Shown here piece after piece: positions 51,460 to 61,415 of a stretch of DNA of 64,000 bases. Origin of the DNA: Acidovorax benzenivorans (GTDB lineage: Bacteria > Pseudomonadota > Gammaproteobacteria > Burkholderiales > Burkholderiaceae_C); contig NZ_JAPCKI010000010.1 in assembly GCF_028680575.1 (NCBI RefSeq), positions 1 through 64,000 of the forward strand. The letters are read 5' to 3'. A program made the position numbers and the translations under genes. The notes below the pieces were generated by a model, which saw only the letters and a program-made list of their open reading frames with translations, was not told the DNA's origin and did no database searches. How positions within the stretch are numbered: position 1 is the first letter of the stretch; every line of letters begins with the position of its first letter.

Positions 51460-52649
51460 GCGGGCACCCCGTCGGTAGCCACGGCCTGCGCATGCAGGTT
51501 CTCCAGGGTGCGGCGGTAGATGTTCTTCAGGGGTTCGATGTCAGCCACCACCACATGCTCGTCAATCTTGTGGATGCTGGCGTTGGGCGGGCCCAGTTCG
51601 ATCACCTGCGGGCAGACCTGGGCGATGAAGCGGCCGTCGCTGGTGCCACCGGTGGTAGACAGTTCGGTAGTCAGGCCGGTTTCTGCGGTGATGGCTTGCT
51701 GCACGGCGCCCACCAGTTCACCGGGCGTGGTGAGGAAGGGCTGGCCGCCCAGCGTCCAGCGCAGGTCGTATTCGAGGCCGTGGCGGTCGAGCACGGCGTG
51801 CACACGCTGCTGCAGCCCTTCAGCGGTCGATTCGGTGGAGAAACGGAAGTTGAAGTCAACCACCACCTCGCCTGGGATCACGTTGGTGGCGCCGGTGCCG
51901 CCATGCATGTTGCTGATCTGCCAACTGGTGGGCGGGAAGAACGCATTGCCGTTGTCCCACACGGTGGCGGCCAGCTCGGTCAGTGCAGGCAGGGCCTGGT
52001 GGATGGGGTTGCGTGCGAGCTGCGGGTAGGCGATATGGCCCTGGATGCCGCGCACCCTGAGCTTGCCGCTCAGGGTGCCGCGTCGGCCGTTCTTGATCAT
52101 GTCGCCGGTCTTTTCGACCGATGTGGGCTCGCCCACGATGCAGTAGTCCAGCCGCTCGCCGCGTGCCTGCAGCTGTTCGACCACCACCTTGGTGCCATCC
52201 ACCGATGGGCCTTCCTCATCGCTGGTCAGCAAAAAGGCCAGTTCGATCAACGGGGCTGGCGTGGCGGCCAAAAATTCTTCCACCGCCACCACAAAGGCCG
52301 CGATCGAAGTCTTCATGTCGCTGGCACCCCGACCGTAGAGCTTGCCGTCTTTGTGGGTGGGTACAAACGGGTCGCTGCTCCACTGCGCCAGCGGGCCGGT
52401 GGGCACCACATCGGTATGGCCCGCAAAAACTACAGTTTTGATAGCGGATGAGGCATGTTTTGCGGGCGCTACTGGCCGTTTTGCCCACAAATTGCTGACC
52501 CGGAAGTCTGCCGGGCCACTATCCAGGCGCTCACACACAAAACCCAAGGGGGCCAGTCGCGCGGCCAGCACATCCAGGCAACCGGCGTCCTCCGGGGTGA
52601 TGGAGGGCAGGGAGATCAGCTGTTCGGCCAGATGGAGAGTGCGGGACAT
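51456..52649 (-). CDS. dapE: Succinyl-diaminopimelate desuccinylase
   Basis: The product is 397 residues starting [20 protein letters not shown]. This is an M20 metallopeptidase-fold enzyme: zinc ligands fall in [39 protein letters not shown] and near the C-terminus [13 protein letters not shown]. It makes LL-diaminopimelate for lysine and peptidoglycan. Residues about 56-71 ([16 protein letters not shown]), just before the active-site strand, are an insertion encoded by the dispersed repeat at 52432-52483; the usual family spacing there is short. The order dapC-dapD-pilU-dapE-prmB keeps three lysine genes together. Confidence 0.93.
   Translation of the reverse strand: MSRTLHLAEQLISLPSITPEDAGCLDVLAARLAPLGFVCERLDSGPADFRVSNLWAKRPVAPAKHASSAIKTVVFAGHTDVVPTGPLAQWSSDPFVPTHKDGKLYGRGASDMKTSIAAFVVAVEEFLAATPAPLIELAFLLTSDEEGPSVDGTKVVVEQLQARGERLDYCIVGEPTSVEKTGDMIKNGRRGTLSGKLRVRGIQGHIAYPQLARNPIHQALPALTELAATVWDNGNAFFPPTSWQISNMHGGTGATNVIPGEVVVDFNFRFSTESTAEGLQQRVHAVLDRHGLEYDLRWTLGGQPFLTTPGELVGAVQQAITAETGLTTELSTTGGTSDGRFIAQVCPQVIELGPPNASIHKIDEHVVVADIEPLKNIYRRTLENLHAQAVATDGVPA
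52432..52483 (+). repeat. Comamonadaceae dispersed repeat inside dapE
   Basis: The plus strand reads ACAGTTTTGATAGCGGATGA, GGCATGTTTTGCGGGCGCTA, CTGGCCGTTTTG, with TTTTGATAGC core, GCGGGCGCTACTGGCC arm and T-rich end. It is translated in frame within DapE directly before the FAGHTDVVP active-site segment. Confidence 0.75.
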
Positions 52650-52735
52650 GGGGCGAGAGTGGAAAGGGAACTTGATCAACGAGTGGTTTCGGGCGCCATA
52701 GCACCTACTGACGCAGCCCAGGCGAGGGCGCTGAG

Positions 52736-52800
52736 CAAAGGCCGCCCCGCAACGAGGGCGTCGTCCCCCTTGGGGGAAGGCGCCGGAGGCGGCTCAGAGG
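52736..52800. repeat. Second type of dispersed GC-rich repeat, possible terminator
   Basis: The sequence TCCCCCTTGGGGGAAGGCGC followed by CGGAGGCGGCTCAGAGGG lies in the 159-bp gap between the pilU-like gene and dapE. CCCCCTTGGGGG is a perfect inverted repeat. I recall this kind of element as a common intergenic repeat in Comamonadaceae genomes. It occurs once here. Confidence 0.45.
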
Positions 52801-52808
52801 GCATCACA

Positions 52809-53972
52809 TCATGCGGCTGGCTTGACGTCCAGCACGATCTCGGTGAATGAAGGCGCGTCGTCCGGCGCGTCGCGCGCTTCCTTCTGAGCCTTGGCGGCAT
52901 TGGCGGCCAGGGAGAAATCGTTTTGCAGGCGCCACATCAGGTTGGTGGGCGAATCGGCGTAGGCCATGCCTTCCTTGCGGTCGATCTGCGCATCCATGAT
53001 GAGGCGGGCCAACGCTTCTTCAAAGGTTTGCGATCCTTCGGCCATGGATTTTTCCATGGCTTCGCGCACGCCCGAGAAGTCGCCTTTTTCGATGAGGTCG
53101 GACACCAGCTTGGTGTTGAGCATGACCTCGACCGCAGGCACCCGGCCGCCGTCGGTCTTGCGTACCAGGCGCTGGGACACCACCGCCTTCAGGGCCGACG
53201 CCAAGTCGCCCAGCATGGTGGGGCGCACCTCGACGGGGTAGAACGACAAGATGCGATTGAGCGCGTGGTAGCTGTTGTTGCCGTGCAGCGTGGCCAGGCA
53301 CAGGTGGCCCGACTGCGCATAGGCAATGGCGGCCGACATGGTTTCACGGTCGCGGATTTCGCCGATCAGGATCACGTCGGGGGCCTGGCGCAACGCGTTC
53401 TTCAGGGCGGTCTGCAGCGACTGGGTATCGCTGCCGATCTCGCGCTGGTTGACGATGGATTTCTTGTTCTTGAACTGGTACTCGACCGGGTCCTCAATCG
53501 TGAGGATGTGCCCCGTCAGCGCCTCGTTGCGGGTATCGATCATCGACGCCAGCGAGGTGCTCTTGCCAGAGCCCGTGGCTCCCACCATCAGGATCAGCCC
53601 GCGCTTTTCCAGGATGAGTTCGCGCATCACCGGGGGCAGGCCCAATGAATCGAACTCGGGGATCTGCTGCGAGATGAAGCGGATCACCACCGCGTAGCTG
53701 CCACGCTGGCGCATGGCGCTGACCCGGAAGCGGCCCACGCCACTGAGCGGCACACCCATGTTGAGTTCGCCGGTTTCCTCCAGTTCTTCGATGCGGTCCG
53801 GGGGGACCACTTCGGAGAGCAGGTTGCGCGGCGCGTCTGGCGGCAGGATCTGGTTGTTGATGGGCACGCACTCGCCGTTGATCTTGATCAGCGCGGGTGC
53901 GTTGGCCGACAGATAGACGTCCGAGGCCTTTTTCTCTGCCATCAGGCGAAGAATTCGTTCCATCGTGCTCAT
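52809..53972 (-). CDS. pilU: Type IV pilus retraction ATPase, PilU-like
   Basis: The product is 387 residues. PilT/PilU hallmarks: RLMAEKKASDVYLSANAPAL at the N-terminus, Walker A GATGSGKST (131-139), Asp box ILTIEDPVEYQF, Walker B-like DVILIGEIRDRETM and His box GHLCLATLHGNN. The length, the RFRVSAMRQRGSYAVVIRFI segment and the extended acidic C-terminus fit PilU better than the ~345-residue PilT. PilU assists PilT in pilus retraction at the inner membrane. It is unusual in lying inside the dapC-dapD / dapE lysine gene run, with 159 bp before dapE and 68 bp after dapD. No other pilus gene is in the window. Confidence 0.88.
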   Translation of the reverse strand: MSTMERILRLMAEKKASDVYLSANAPALIKINGECVPINNQILPPDAPRNLLSEVVPPDRIEELEETGELNMGVPLSGVGRFRVSAMRQRGSYAVVIRFISQQIPEFDSLGLPPVMRELILEKRGLILMVGATGSGKSTSLASMIDTRNEALTGHILTIEDPVEYQFKNKKSIVNQREIGSDTQSLQTALKNALRQAPDVILIGEIRDRETMSAAIAYAQSGHLCLATLHGNNSYHALNRILSFYPVEVRPTMLGDLASALKAVVSQRLVRKTDGGRVPAVEVMLNTKLVSDLIEKGDFSGVREAMEKSMAEGSQTFEEALARLIMDAQIDRKEGMAYADSPTNLMWRLQNDFSLAANAAKAQKEARDAPDDAPSFTEIVLDVKPAA

Positions 53973-54040
53973 GGTGTTTCCCTCTTGTTGTCAGTCTCTG
54001 TCGGCGAGGCGGCCGAACTGGCCGCCCTCATGCAGCGAAA

Positions 54041-54874
54041 TCAGTCGCGCAGCAGGTCGTTGATGCTGGTCTTGGAGCGCGTTTGTGCATCCACCTGCTT
54101 GACGATGATGGCAGCGTACATGCTGTAAGGCGCGCCGTTGGCGGCCGTTTTGGGCAGGTTGCCGCTGACCACCACCGAGCCCGAGGGCACGCGGCCGTAG
54201 CTGATCTCGCCAGTGGCGCGGTTGAAGATGGGAGTGCTCTGGCCCAGGTACACGCCCATGCCCAGCACGGAGTTTTCTTCCACCACCACGCCTTCGACCA
54301 CCTCGGAGCGGGCGCCGATGAAGCAGTTGTCTTCAATGATGGTAGGACCGGCCTGCAGGGGCTCCAGCACGCCGCCAATGCCCACGCCGCCGGACAGGTG
54401 CACGTTGGCGCCGATCTGTGCGCACGAGCCCACGGTGGCCCAGGTGTCGACCATGGTGCCTTCGCCCACATAGGCGCCGATGTTGACGTACGAGGGCATC
54501 AGGATCGCACCCTTGGCGATGAAGCTGCCACGGCGAGCCACAGCGGGGGGCACCACGCGCACGCCGGTGGCCTTCATTTCTTCTTCGGACAGGTGGGCGA
54601 ACTTGGTCTGCACCTTGTCGTAAAAGCCCAGGTCACCAGCCTTGACGACTTCGTTGTCCTTCAGGCGGAACGACAGCAGCACGGCCTTCTTGATCCACTG
54701 GTGCACGGTCCACTGGCCCACGCCTTCACGGGTGGCCACACGCAGCTTGCCATTGTTCAGCTCGGCGATCACATGCTCGACAGCGTCCTGGATCTCCTTG
54801 GGGGCGGCGGCAGGCGAGAGGCTGGCGCGGTTGTCCCAGGCGTTGTCGATGAGGGTTTGGAGTTGTTGGGTCAT
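54041..54874 (-). CDS. dapD: Tetrahydrodipicolinate N-succinyltransferase
   Basis: The product is 277 residues starting [20 protein letters not shown]. The left-handed beta-helix of hexapeptide repeats is seen in [40 protein letters not shown] and [20 protein letters not shown]. The N-terminal [20 protein letters not shown] is typical of DapD. It succinylates tetrahydrodipicolinate in the lysine/diaminopimelate pathway. It starts 17 bp after dapC. The longer open frame in phase is a reading-through of dapC sequence in another frame. Confidence 0.95.
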   Translation of the reverse strand: MTQQLQTLIDNAWDNRASLSPAAAPKEIQDAVEHVIAELNNGKLRVATREGVGQWTVHQWIKKAVLLSFRLKDNEVVKAGDLGFYDKVQTKFAHLSEEEMKATGVRVVPPAVARRGSFIAKGAILMPSYVNIGAYVGEGTMVDTWATVGSCAQIGANVHLSGGVGIGGVLEPLQAGPTIIEDNCFIGARSEVVEGVVVEENSVLGMGVYLGQSTPIFNRATGEISYGRVPSGSVVVSGNLPKTAANGAPYSMYAAIIVKQVDAQTRSKTSINDLLRD

Positions 54875-54890
54875 GTTGTTGTCGATCAGA

Positions 54891-56096
54891 TCAGGCAGTA
54901 CGGGATTGGATGAATTGCACGATGCGCAGCGCAGCTTCCGCGCATTCTTCGGCCTCGGCCACCAGGGCCATGCGCACGCGTTGGGCGCCGGGGTTGCTGC
55001 CCTGGGCCTCGCGGGCCAGGTAGCTGCCGGGCAGCACCGTGACATTGTATTGAGCCAGCAGGGCGCGCGCGAACTCGGCGTCGTCCATGCCCAGGGCTTC
55101 AGGCACCTTGGCCCACAGGTAAAAGCCGGCATCCGGCAGGGCGACTTCCATCACACCTGCCAGCAGTGGCGTGACCTGGGCAAACTTCTTGCGGTACAGC
55201 GCGCGGTTTTCCACCACATGCTTTTCATCACTCCAGGCGGCGATGCTGGCGGCCTGCACGATAGGGCTCATGGCGCTGCCGTGGTAGGTGCGGTAGAGCA
55301 AGAACGATTTGATCAGTGCCGCGTCACCGGCCACGAAGCCGCTGCGCATGCCGGGCACGTTGCTGCGTTTGGACAGGCTGGTGAAGGAGATCAGGTTCTT
55401 GAAGTCGCCACGCCCCAACTGCGCCGCAGCCTGCAGACCACCCAGGGGAGGCTCGTCGCGGAAATAGATCTCGCTGTAGCACTCGTCCGAAGCAATTACA
55501 AAACCGTAGCGGTCGCTCAGCTCAAACAGCTTCCTCCACTCGCTCAGCGGCATCACTGCACCCGTGGGGTTGCCGGGGGAGCAGACGAACAACAGCTGGG
55601 TGCGCTGCCACACGGTATCAGGCACGGCATCCCAGTTCACGGCAAAGTTGCGGCTGGGGTCGCTGGCTGCGTAGTAAGGCTGGGCGCCAGCCAGCAAGGC
55701 GGCACCTTCGTAGATTTGGTAGAACGGGTTGGGGCAGACCACCAAGGGTTGGCCCTGTGAGGGGTCGATGACAGTCTGCGCAAACGCAAACAACGCCTCG
55801 CGCGAACCGTTGACGGGCAGCACCTGGGTGCCGGGATCCAGGGTCAGTGCATAGCGCTGGTGCAACCACTGGGTGAAGGCTTCGCGCAGCTTGGGTTCAC
55901 CGGCGGTAGCGGGGTAACTGGCCAGCCCGCCCAGGTTGTTACTGAGTGCATCTTTGATGAACTGCGGTGTAGGATGGCGTGGCTCACCCATGCCCAGGCT
56001 GATGGGGCTGTAAGCCGCCGGGGGGGTGACTCCCGCAAAAAGTTGCCGCAGCCGCTCGAAGGGGTAGGGCTGGAGTTGGGAGAGCAAGGGATTCAT
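54891..56096 (-). CDS. dapC: Succinyldiaminopimelate aminotransferase
   Basis: The product is 401 residues, a fold-type I PLP aminotransferase. Visible features: [20 protein letters not shown], the pocket [22 protein letters not shown], and the PLP lysine segment [20 protein letters not shown]. It transaminates N-succinyl-2-amino-6-ketopimelate. The placement before dapD and the DapC-type N-terminus ([17 protein letters not shown]) support dapC over a generic aspartate aminotransferase. It is the first gene of the minus-strand dap run and is divergent from the chemoreceptor gene. Confidence 0.93.
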   Translation of the reverse strand: MNPLLSQLQPYPFERLRQLFAGVTPPAAYSPISLGMGEPRHPTPQFIKDALSNNLGGLASYPATAGEPKLREAFTQWLHQRYALTLDPGTQVLPVNGSREALFAFAQTVIDPSQGQPLVVCPNPFYQIYEGAALLAGAQPYYAASDPSRNFAVNWDAVPDTVWQRTQLLFVCSPGNPTGAVMPLSEWRKLFELSDRYGFVIASDECYSEIYFRDEPPLGGLQAAAQLGRGDFKNLISFTSLSKRSNVPGMRSGFVAGDAALIKSFLLYRTYHGSAMSPIVQAASIAAWSDEKHVVENRALYRKKFAQVTPLLAGVMEVALPDAGFYLWAKVPEALGMDDAEFARALLAQYNVTVLPGSYLAREAQGSNPGAQRVRMALVAEAEECAEAALRIVQFIQSRTA

Positions 56097-56255
56097 GGAG
56101 CGACATTATGGGCGAAGGGCATGGGCGCACGGGTCTGCGCCGTGCATGGCGTCCTTGGGGCGAAAGGTGCGGTCAAGGGCCGGATTGCGTTGTCAATCCG
56201 ACGTAAGAGCAGGCACCTAGCATGGGCCACTTGCAAAAACGATAACGGAGACAAG

Positions 56256-57743
56256 ATGTCTGGATTCCTACCGCTGCGCCCCGGGCTCTGGTGGATGCGC
56301 AGGTGGCATCTGCCGGGCAAACTGGTGACCCTGGGTGTGTTGATGGGGGGCGCCCTGGCATTGGCGGCCCTGGATGCGCCGTGGTGGGGTGTGGCACTGG
56401 CTGCCGCCGTGGTTTTGTACGCCCTGTGCGCGTTGTATGTAGGGCTGGCATTTGACCTCAGAGGACTGGCGCATGCGATGGAGCAGACCACGCGCGGAGA
56501 CCTGTGCGCCCGGGCGGGTGTCTATGGGCGCGACGAGATCGGGGCCATGGCCCAGTCGCTCGACGACATGGTGCTGACGCTGTCGTCCATGGTGGCCGAT
56601 ATCCGCAGCAACGCCGCGCTGGTGGCCCATGCGGGGCAAAGCCTGGCACAAGGTAACCGGTCGCTGGCCGACCGCACCGAACAGCAGGCGGCCAACCTGG
56701 AGCAGACTGCCGCCAGCGTGGAGCAGTTATCGTCGGCCGTCCAGAACAATGCGCAGACCGCGCGCAGCGCTGATGCTCGCGCCGCCGAGGTGCGCAAGGC
56801 AGGCGACACCGGAGCCGAGGCCATGGCCCGTGCAGTGCAGTCTGTGGAAGCCATCCAGCAAAGTGCGCGCCGAATGACCGAGATCATCGGCGTGATCGAC
56901 GGCATTGCTTTTCAAACCAACATCCTGGCCCTGAACGCTGCCGTAGAGGCCGCTCGCGCCGGTGAGCAGGGCCGGGGCTTTGCTGTGGTGGCGGGCGAGG
57001 TGCGTACGCTGGCCAAGCGCTCGGGCGACGCGGCGCGGGAGATCCGCGAGCTGATCGGCGCCTCGGTGAGCCAGGTCGAAGCCAGCGCTGGCCTGATTCG
57101 GTCGGCGGGTGAAGGCATTGCCAACATGGCCAGCGGCATCCGCAGTGTGGCGGCCAGCATGACCGAGATCTCCAGCTCCAGTGTCGAGCAAAGCACCGGT
57201 TTGAGCGAAGTCAGCTCGGCGGTGCAGCAGCTTGACCAGATCACGCAGCACAACGCACAGATGGTAGGCCATGCCGTCTCTCAGGCCGAGGCACTGGAGC
57301 ACCGCGCGTCCACTCTGTCGCAAGCGGTGGCGGCGTTTCGCCTGCAGCAGGGCACGGCAGATGAGGCGGTAGCCCTGGTGAACAAGGCCGTGGCGCTGCA
57401 CAAGACCAATTCGCGCGACCAGTTTCTGCGCAGCATCACCGACAAGGCCCAGCCCTACCACGACCGCGACATGTACGTGTTTGTGCTGGACACGGCGGGC
57501 ACCTACCTGGCCTTTGGCGGCAACCTGGCCAAGGTCGGGACCCGTGTGCAGGACATCCCCGGCATTGCAGGCGACCGACTGGTGAACGACATCGTGACCC
57601 AGGCCGACCGCGCTCCGGGGTGGGTGGAGTACGACATCAACAACCCAGCCACCGGTGCGGTGCAAACCAAGATGTCTTACGTAAGCCGCGTGGGGGACTG
57701 GTACGTGGGCTGCGGGGTCTACAAGTCGCTGGCCGCCCGGTAA
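56256..57743 (+). CDS. Methyl-accepting chemotaxis protein with C-terminal Cache domain
   Basis: The product is 495 residues from the ATG at 56256 ([20 protein letters not shown]), preceded by CGGAGA. Two close N-terminal hydrophobic segments ([20 protein letters not shown] and [20 protein letters not shown]) leave almost no periplasmic loop. A HAMP domain (about 70-120) and the MCP signalling hairpin with [40 protein letters not shown] follow. After about residue 365 comes a Cache-type domain ([51 protein letters not shown]). A Cache domain after the signalling tip would be cytoplasmic, which is unusual. It should relay to CheA/CheW. The ligand is unknown. Confidence 0.9.
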   Translation: MSGFLPLRPGLWWMRRWHLPGKLVTLGVLMGGALALAALDAPWWGVALAAAVVLYALCALYVGLAFDLRGLAHAMEQTTRGDLCARAGVYGRDEIGAMAQSLDDMVLTLSSMVADIRSNAALVAHAGQSLAQGNRSLADRTEQQAANLEQTAASVEQLSSAVQNNAQTARSADARAAEVRKAGDTGAEAMARAVQSVEAIQQSARRMTEIIGVIDGIAFQTNILALNAAVEAARAGEQGRGFAVVAGEVRTLAKRSGDAAREIRELIGASVSQVEASAGLIRSAGEGIANMASGIRSVAASMTEISSSSVEQSTGLSEVSSAVQQLDQITQHNAQMVGHAVSQAEALEHRASTLSQAVAAFRLQQGTADEAVALVNKAVALHKTNSRDQFLRSITDKAQPYHDRDMYVFVLDTAGTYLAFGGNLAKVGTRVQDIPGIAGDRLVNDIVTQADRAPGWVEYDINNPATGAVQTKMSYVSRVGDWYVGCGVYKSLAAR

Positions 57744-57814
57744 GCGGTGGGTAGGACTGCTGCCGCAAAGACTGCTTCATCGCGCCAACCCCGCACCGCC
57801 CCACACCGGTGAGG

Positions 57815-58519
57815 TCAGTGCGGGCCCTGGCCGCGTAACTGACGGGCTCGCTCCATGGCAGCGGCGATGGCTGCCTTGCGGGCTTCGATTCCCTCGACCG
57901 CCACAGTGGCTGCTGCACCGCTGGATGTAGGCGGTGTGGATTGTTCGGGCGCGCCGGAGCTTTCATCCTCCACATCTTCCAGCGGCACCCGCTGGCGGTG
58001 TTGTTGATACCGCTGCTTGGCTTGGTGCGCGAGCGAGTCAGACCATGCGGCCCATCCGGTCGCCGTGCCGCTGGCACTGTCGAGCTGGATGCAGTCCACC
58101 GGGCAGACGGGGATGCACAGCTCGCACCCCGTGCAGTACGGCTCGATAACGGTGTGCATCTTCTTGTTGGAGCCCACGATAGCATCGGTCGGGCAGGCCT
58201 TGATGCACAGGGTGCAGCCAATGCACCACGCCTCGTCAATGAAGGCCACGCTGCGCGGTGCCTCCACCCCGTGGTCTGCACTCAAGGGCACTGCAGCCAG
58301 ACCGGTGATGGCAGCCAGGCGAGCGACGCCCTCTGCGCCCCCCGGAGGGCACTGGTTGATGGCCGCCCCCCCCTGGGCGATGGCCTGTGCATAGCTGGCG
58401 CAGTCGGGGTAGCCGCAGCGTGTGCACTGCGTCTGGGGCAGGGCGGCATCAATCCGCGCTGCAAGGTCGGTGAGGGCAGCGTGGGGTAGAGCGTTGCTGG
58501 TGGAAGCGGGGTGGCTCAA
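57815..58519 (-). CDS. rnfB: RnfB-like electron transport protein with three iron-sulfur motifs
   Basis: The product is 234 residues. An N-terminal [4Fe-4S] domain with [20 protein letters not shown] and the following NQCPPGG is characteristic of RnfB/RsxB. Two ferredoxin motifs follow: [16 protein letters not shown] and [16 protein letters not shown]. It lacks the N-terminal membrane helix of enteric RnfB, and no other rnf genes are nearby, so it is the stand-alone betaproteobacterial form and its redox partner is unknown. Its ATG overlaps the stop codon of the PHB depolymerase gene (58516-58519). The C-terminal ~50 residues are Ala/Glu-rich. Confidence 0.85.
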   Translation of the reverse strand: MSHPASTSNALPHAALTDLAARIDAALPQTQCTRCGYPDCASYAQAIAQGGAAINQCPPGGAEGVARLAAITGLAAVPLSADHGVEAPRSVAFIDEAWCIGCTLCIKACPTDAIVGSNKKMHTVIEPYCTGCELCIPVCPVDCIQLDSASGTATGWAAWSDSLAHQAKQRYQQHRQRVPLEDVEDESSGAPEQSTPPTSSGAAATVAVEGIEARKAAIAAAMERARQLRGQGPH

Positions 58520-60120
58520 GCCTTGCGCGCCTTGCTCTTGCTGCCGCTGCGGGAGGACGGAGCCGCTGTGGCGCTGGTCTGGGCAGTCGCCAGATCGACG
58601 GTGGGTGCCTGTGCAGCACCCGTGGGGGCTGCGGCGGGCTGCACCCAGCGGGTGGCCACGGTGGTGGCAGCCACGGGCTTGGCAGCGGCGCGCGCCGGAG
58701 CAGGCTTGGCGGCGGGCTTTGGCGCAGCCTTAGTCACGGCGGTTTTGACGGCGGTTTTGGCTACCGGTGCAGCCTTGACAGGAGCCGGAGCCGGGCTGGC
58801 GAGCTTGGGCGCAGGCGTGGCAACGGAAGTTGCAGCCGCAGCGACTGGCTTGGCGGGTAGTTCGTGCTCCAGAATGAATGCGCGCACCTTGGGATACACG
58901 ATGTCACGCCAGCGGCGGCCGCTGAAGATGCCGTAGTGGCCAGCGCCCTTGGCTTCGAGGTGGCGCTGCTCCTTGCGCACGATGCCGCTGCACAGGTCGT
59001 GGGCGGCTTCGGTCTGGCCCGAGCCAGAGATGTCGTCCAGTTCGCCTTCCACGGTGAAGAGGGCGGTGGTCTTGATGTCTTGCGGACGCACGCGCTCCAG
59101 CTTGCCCGCGGGCGATCGCACGTCCCAGGTGCCATTCACCAGCTTGTAGTCCTGGAACACAGTCTGGATGGTTTCGAGGTAGTAGTCCGCATCCATGTCC
59201 AGGACGGCGTTGTACTCGTCGTAGAACTTGCGGTGGGCTTCGGCACTGGCGTCGTCACCCTTGATCAGGTCCTTGAAGTAGTCGTAGTGGCTGGTAGCGT
59301 GGCGGTCCGGGTTCATGGCCACAAAGCCGGTGTACTGCAAAAAGCCTGGGTACACGCGGCGGCCTGCGCCTGGGAATTTCTCCGGCACGCGGTAGATCAC
59401 GTTGTTCTCAAACCACTCGTAGCTGCGGTTGGTCGCCAGGTTGTTCACCGCAGTGGGCGACTTGCTGGCGTCGATGGGGCCGCCCATCATGGTCATGGTC
59501 AGGGGTGTTTTTTCGCCCCGGCTGGCCATCAGCGATACGGCGGCCAGCACGGGCACCGTAGGTTGGCACACGCTGATCACGTGGCAGTTGCCGTAGATGC
59601 CCTGCAGGTGGCGAATGAACTCCTGCACGTAGTTGACGTAGTCGTCCAGGTGGAACTCGCCCTCCGACAGCGGCACGAGGCGTGCATTCTTCCAGTCTGT
59701 GATGTAGACCTTGTGGTCCTTGAGCATGGTGCGCACAGTGTCGCGCAGCAGCGTGGCGTAGTGGCCCGACAGCGGCGCCACGATCAGCACCACGGGCTGG
59801 CCCTTGAGCTTGGTCAGCGTGGCGGGGTCGTCCGAGAAGCGCTTGAAGCGGCGCAGTTCACAAAACGGCTTGTTGACCTCGATGCGTTCATGGATGGCAA
59901 CGCCGATGCCGTTCACGTCCACGGTGGGGATGTCGAATGCTGGCTTTTCGTAGTCCTTGCCCAGACGGTAGAGCAGGTCGTAACCAGCGGCCATGCGTTG
60001 GGACATCGAGGACTGGCTCAGCGGCGACACGGGATTGCTGAACAACTTGGAAGCCGCCTGCGCAAAATCTGTGAAGGGCTCCATCAGGGAGCGCTGGGTT
60101 TCGTAGAGGTGATACAGCAT
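58516..60120 (-). CDS. phaZ: Intracellular polyhydroxybutyrate depolymerase with long basic tail
   Basis: The product is 534 residues starting [20 protein letters not shown]. Residues 1-425 match intracellular PHB depolymerases of the Cupriavidus PhaZa1 type: catalytic C185 in [12 protein letters not shown]362/D363 in [13 protein letters not shown] and H395 in [10 protein letters not shown]. It mobilises stored PHB. Residues about 425-534 are an Ala/Pro/Lys-rich low-complexity tail ([35 protein letters not shown]) ending [12 protein letters not shown], similar in composition to histone H1-like and PhaM C-termini. That tail could contact DNA or the granule surface. rnfB overlaps its stop codon. 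Confidence 0.9.
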   Translation of the reverse strand: MLYHLYETQRSLMEPFTDFAQAASKLFSNPVSPLSQSSMSQRMAAGYDLLYRLGKDYEKPAFDIPTVDVNGIGVAIHERIEVNKPFCELRRFKRFSDDPATLTKLKGQPVVLIVAPLSGHYATLLRDTVRTMLKDHKVYITDWKNARLVPLSEGEFHLDDYVNYVQEFIRHLQGIYGNCHVISVCQPTVPVLAAVSLMASRGEKTPLTMTMMGGPIDASKSPTAVNNLATNRSYEWFENNVIYRVPEKFPGAGRRVYPGFLQYTGFVAMNPDRHATSHYDYFKDLIKGDDASAEAHRKFYDEYNAVLDMDADYYLETIQTVFQDYKLVNGTWDVRSPAGKLERVRPQDIKTTALFTVEGELDDISGSGQTEAAHDLCSGIVRKEQRHLEAKGAGHYGIFSGRRWRDIVYPKVRAFILEHELPAKPVAAAATSVATPAPKLASPAPAPVKAAPVAKTAVKTAVTKAAPKPAAKPAPARAAAKPVAATTVATRWVQPAAAPTGAAQAPTVDLATAQTSATAAPSSRSGSKSKARKA

Positions 60121-60267
60121 GGGGCGAAACTCCGTTTTGTTGCAGTGCAATATAGCAGCACTTGGTAACAAGCGCATGGAGTAAAACCACCAATGTCCAG
60201 TCGCCTATGCGACAAGCGAAGATGGGCTCATGGCGCCGTCCTGCTGTCTATCGATACTCCACATGGG

Positions 60268-60322
60268 GTTATCAAAAAAGATAGCAGACTGGGCAATAAA
60301 CACGGGCGCCTGCGCTGATTTC
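60268..60322 (+). repeat. Comamonadaceae dispersed repeat copy
   Basis: GTTATCAAAAAAGATAGCAG, ACTGGGCAATAAACACGGGC and GCCTGCGCTGATTTC keep the palindromic TATC...GATAGC core, an AATAAACACGGGCG variant arm and the GCGCTGATTT end. It lies between the PHB depolymerase start region and the end of the alarmone synthetase gene. Confidence 0.55.
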
Positions 60323-60326
60323 TGCC

Positions 60327-61415
60327 TTATCCCTGCACTTTGGGCTCCGCGTTGTCGCTCAGCCAGGCCTCGAACGACTCGCGGGCCGAGTTGCGCAGTG
60401 CGGGGCGAAAGGCGGTTTTATTGTTCAGGTACAAGCAGTGGCGGATCACGGTGTAGGGGTTAAAGCTGCCCTGCGGATTTTGTTCTTCAAAGTGCAGCTT
60501 GTAGCGCTTGACCACACCGATCGTCTCGCGCATCAGGCTGTTGAAGCGCGCACGTGTCATGCCCGCTGACCAGGCCTGGATGTCGTCCACAAACCCATCG
60601 ACCTTGGACGGGTCGAACTCAAAGTCCTTGAAGAAATGTGTGGCGATCTTCAAGAAAGTGAAAGCGTTCAGCTCGCTGCTGGTGGCCGCAGCGCGGGTGG
60701 GGGCCTGTAAATCTGCCGCCACATCGAGTGCGGGCTCGGCGGTTTCGTCGGGCGCCTGCAGCAGTTCGGCCGCCGTGGCATCGCGGATCTGGCGGAACTC
60801 GCGGTCGGCCAGCTCGAACAGCGCCGACAGCACATTGATGCGCCGCTTGAGCTGACCCGGAATGGATTTTTTGTACTTGATCTTGTGGTCCAGCACGCTC
60901 CAGGAGTCCTGGATGATGGTGCGTACCTGTAGCTCAAAGGCCCACTGGGCATAGGCGGCGTGCTCTGGCAGGTCGCGCTCGGCAGCGCTCAGCCTCAGGT
61001 CCAGGTGCAGCCCCTTGTAGCCAAATGAGGCCTCGGTGCTTTCCACTGCCGTCACCTTGTCGGTCACATCGATCACGGCGAAATGTGCGCGCACGATCTG
61101 GGCGATCTTCTCCAGCTCGTCTTCGTACAGACACACCACCCGCACTCCAATGAGGTCGGTAATGTAAGTCTGGATGTCGTAGGGCGTGTTGCTCTCTTCC
61201 AGCGTTGGCCGGTACTTGCGCACGAACTTGCGCACGCATTCGTCCACGTCCTTCACGCGGCCCTCTACCTTTGTGACGTCCACACCGCCCGCTTGGGTCA
61301 CCACCGCCGCCACCCGCGCGGTAAGCGCCACGCATGCGTCTTCCAGCGCTGCGGCCTGCGCGGCGTACCAGGCGCGAAATTGGGATTCCTCCAGGTCGAA
61401 ATCAAGCGATGCCAT
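60327..61415 (-). CDS. RelA/SpoT-domain stand-alone alarmone synthetase
   Basis: The product is 362 residues starting MASLDFDLEESQFRAWYAAQ. The (p)ppGpp synthetase fold occupies about 20-205: R53 and K55 in KVEGRVKDVDECVRKF, DLIGVRVV, the G-loop-like FGYKGLHLDL (131-140) and the catalytic E161 in FELQVRTIIQDSW. There is no HD hydrolase domain. The C-terminal ~155 residues (FTFLKIATHFFKDFEFDPSK, VKRYKLHFEEQNPQGSFNPY) are longer than in RelP/RelQ and do not resemble TGS or ACT domains. It should make (p)ppGpp or a related nucleotide. No antitoxin-like partner is adjacent. Confidence 0.8.
   Translation of the reverse strand: MASLDFDLEESQFRAWYAAQAAALEDACVALTARVAAVVTQAGGVDVTKVEGRVKDVDECVRKFVRKYRPTLEESNTPYDIQTYITDLIGVRVVCLYEDELEKIAQIVRAHFAVIDVTDKVTAVESTEASFGYKGLHLDLRLSAAERDLPEHAAYAQWAFELQVRTIIQDSWSVLDHKIKYKKSIPGQLKRRINVLSALFELADREFRQIRDATAAELLQAPDETAEPALDVAADLQAPTRAAATSSELNAFTFLKIATHFFKDFEFDPSKVDGFVDDIQAWSAGMTRARFNSLMRETIGVVKRYKLHFEEQNPQGSFNPYTVIRHCLYLNNKTAFRPALRNSARESFEAWLSDNAEPKVQG

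Noticed and set aside
54874-55132. N-terminal extension of dapD to 55132
   Set aside because: The extension is out-of-frame dapC sequence. The DapD start [14 protein letters not shown] is clear.
56220-56250. Sigma-54-like site before the chemoreceptor (GGGCCACTTGC)
   Set aside because: The spacing between the GG and GC elements is too short for RpoN.
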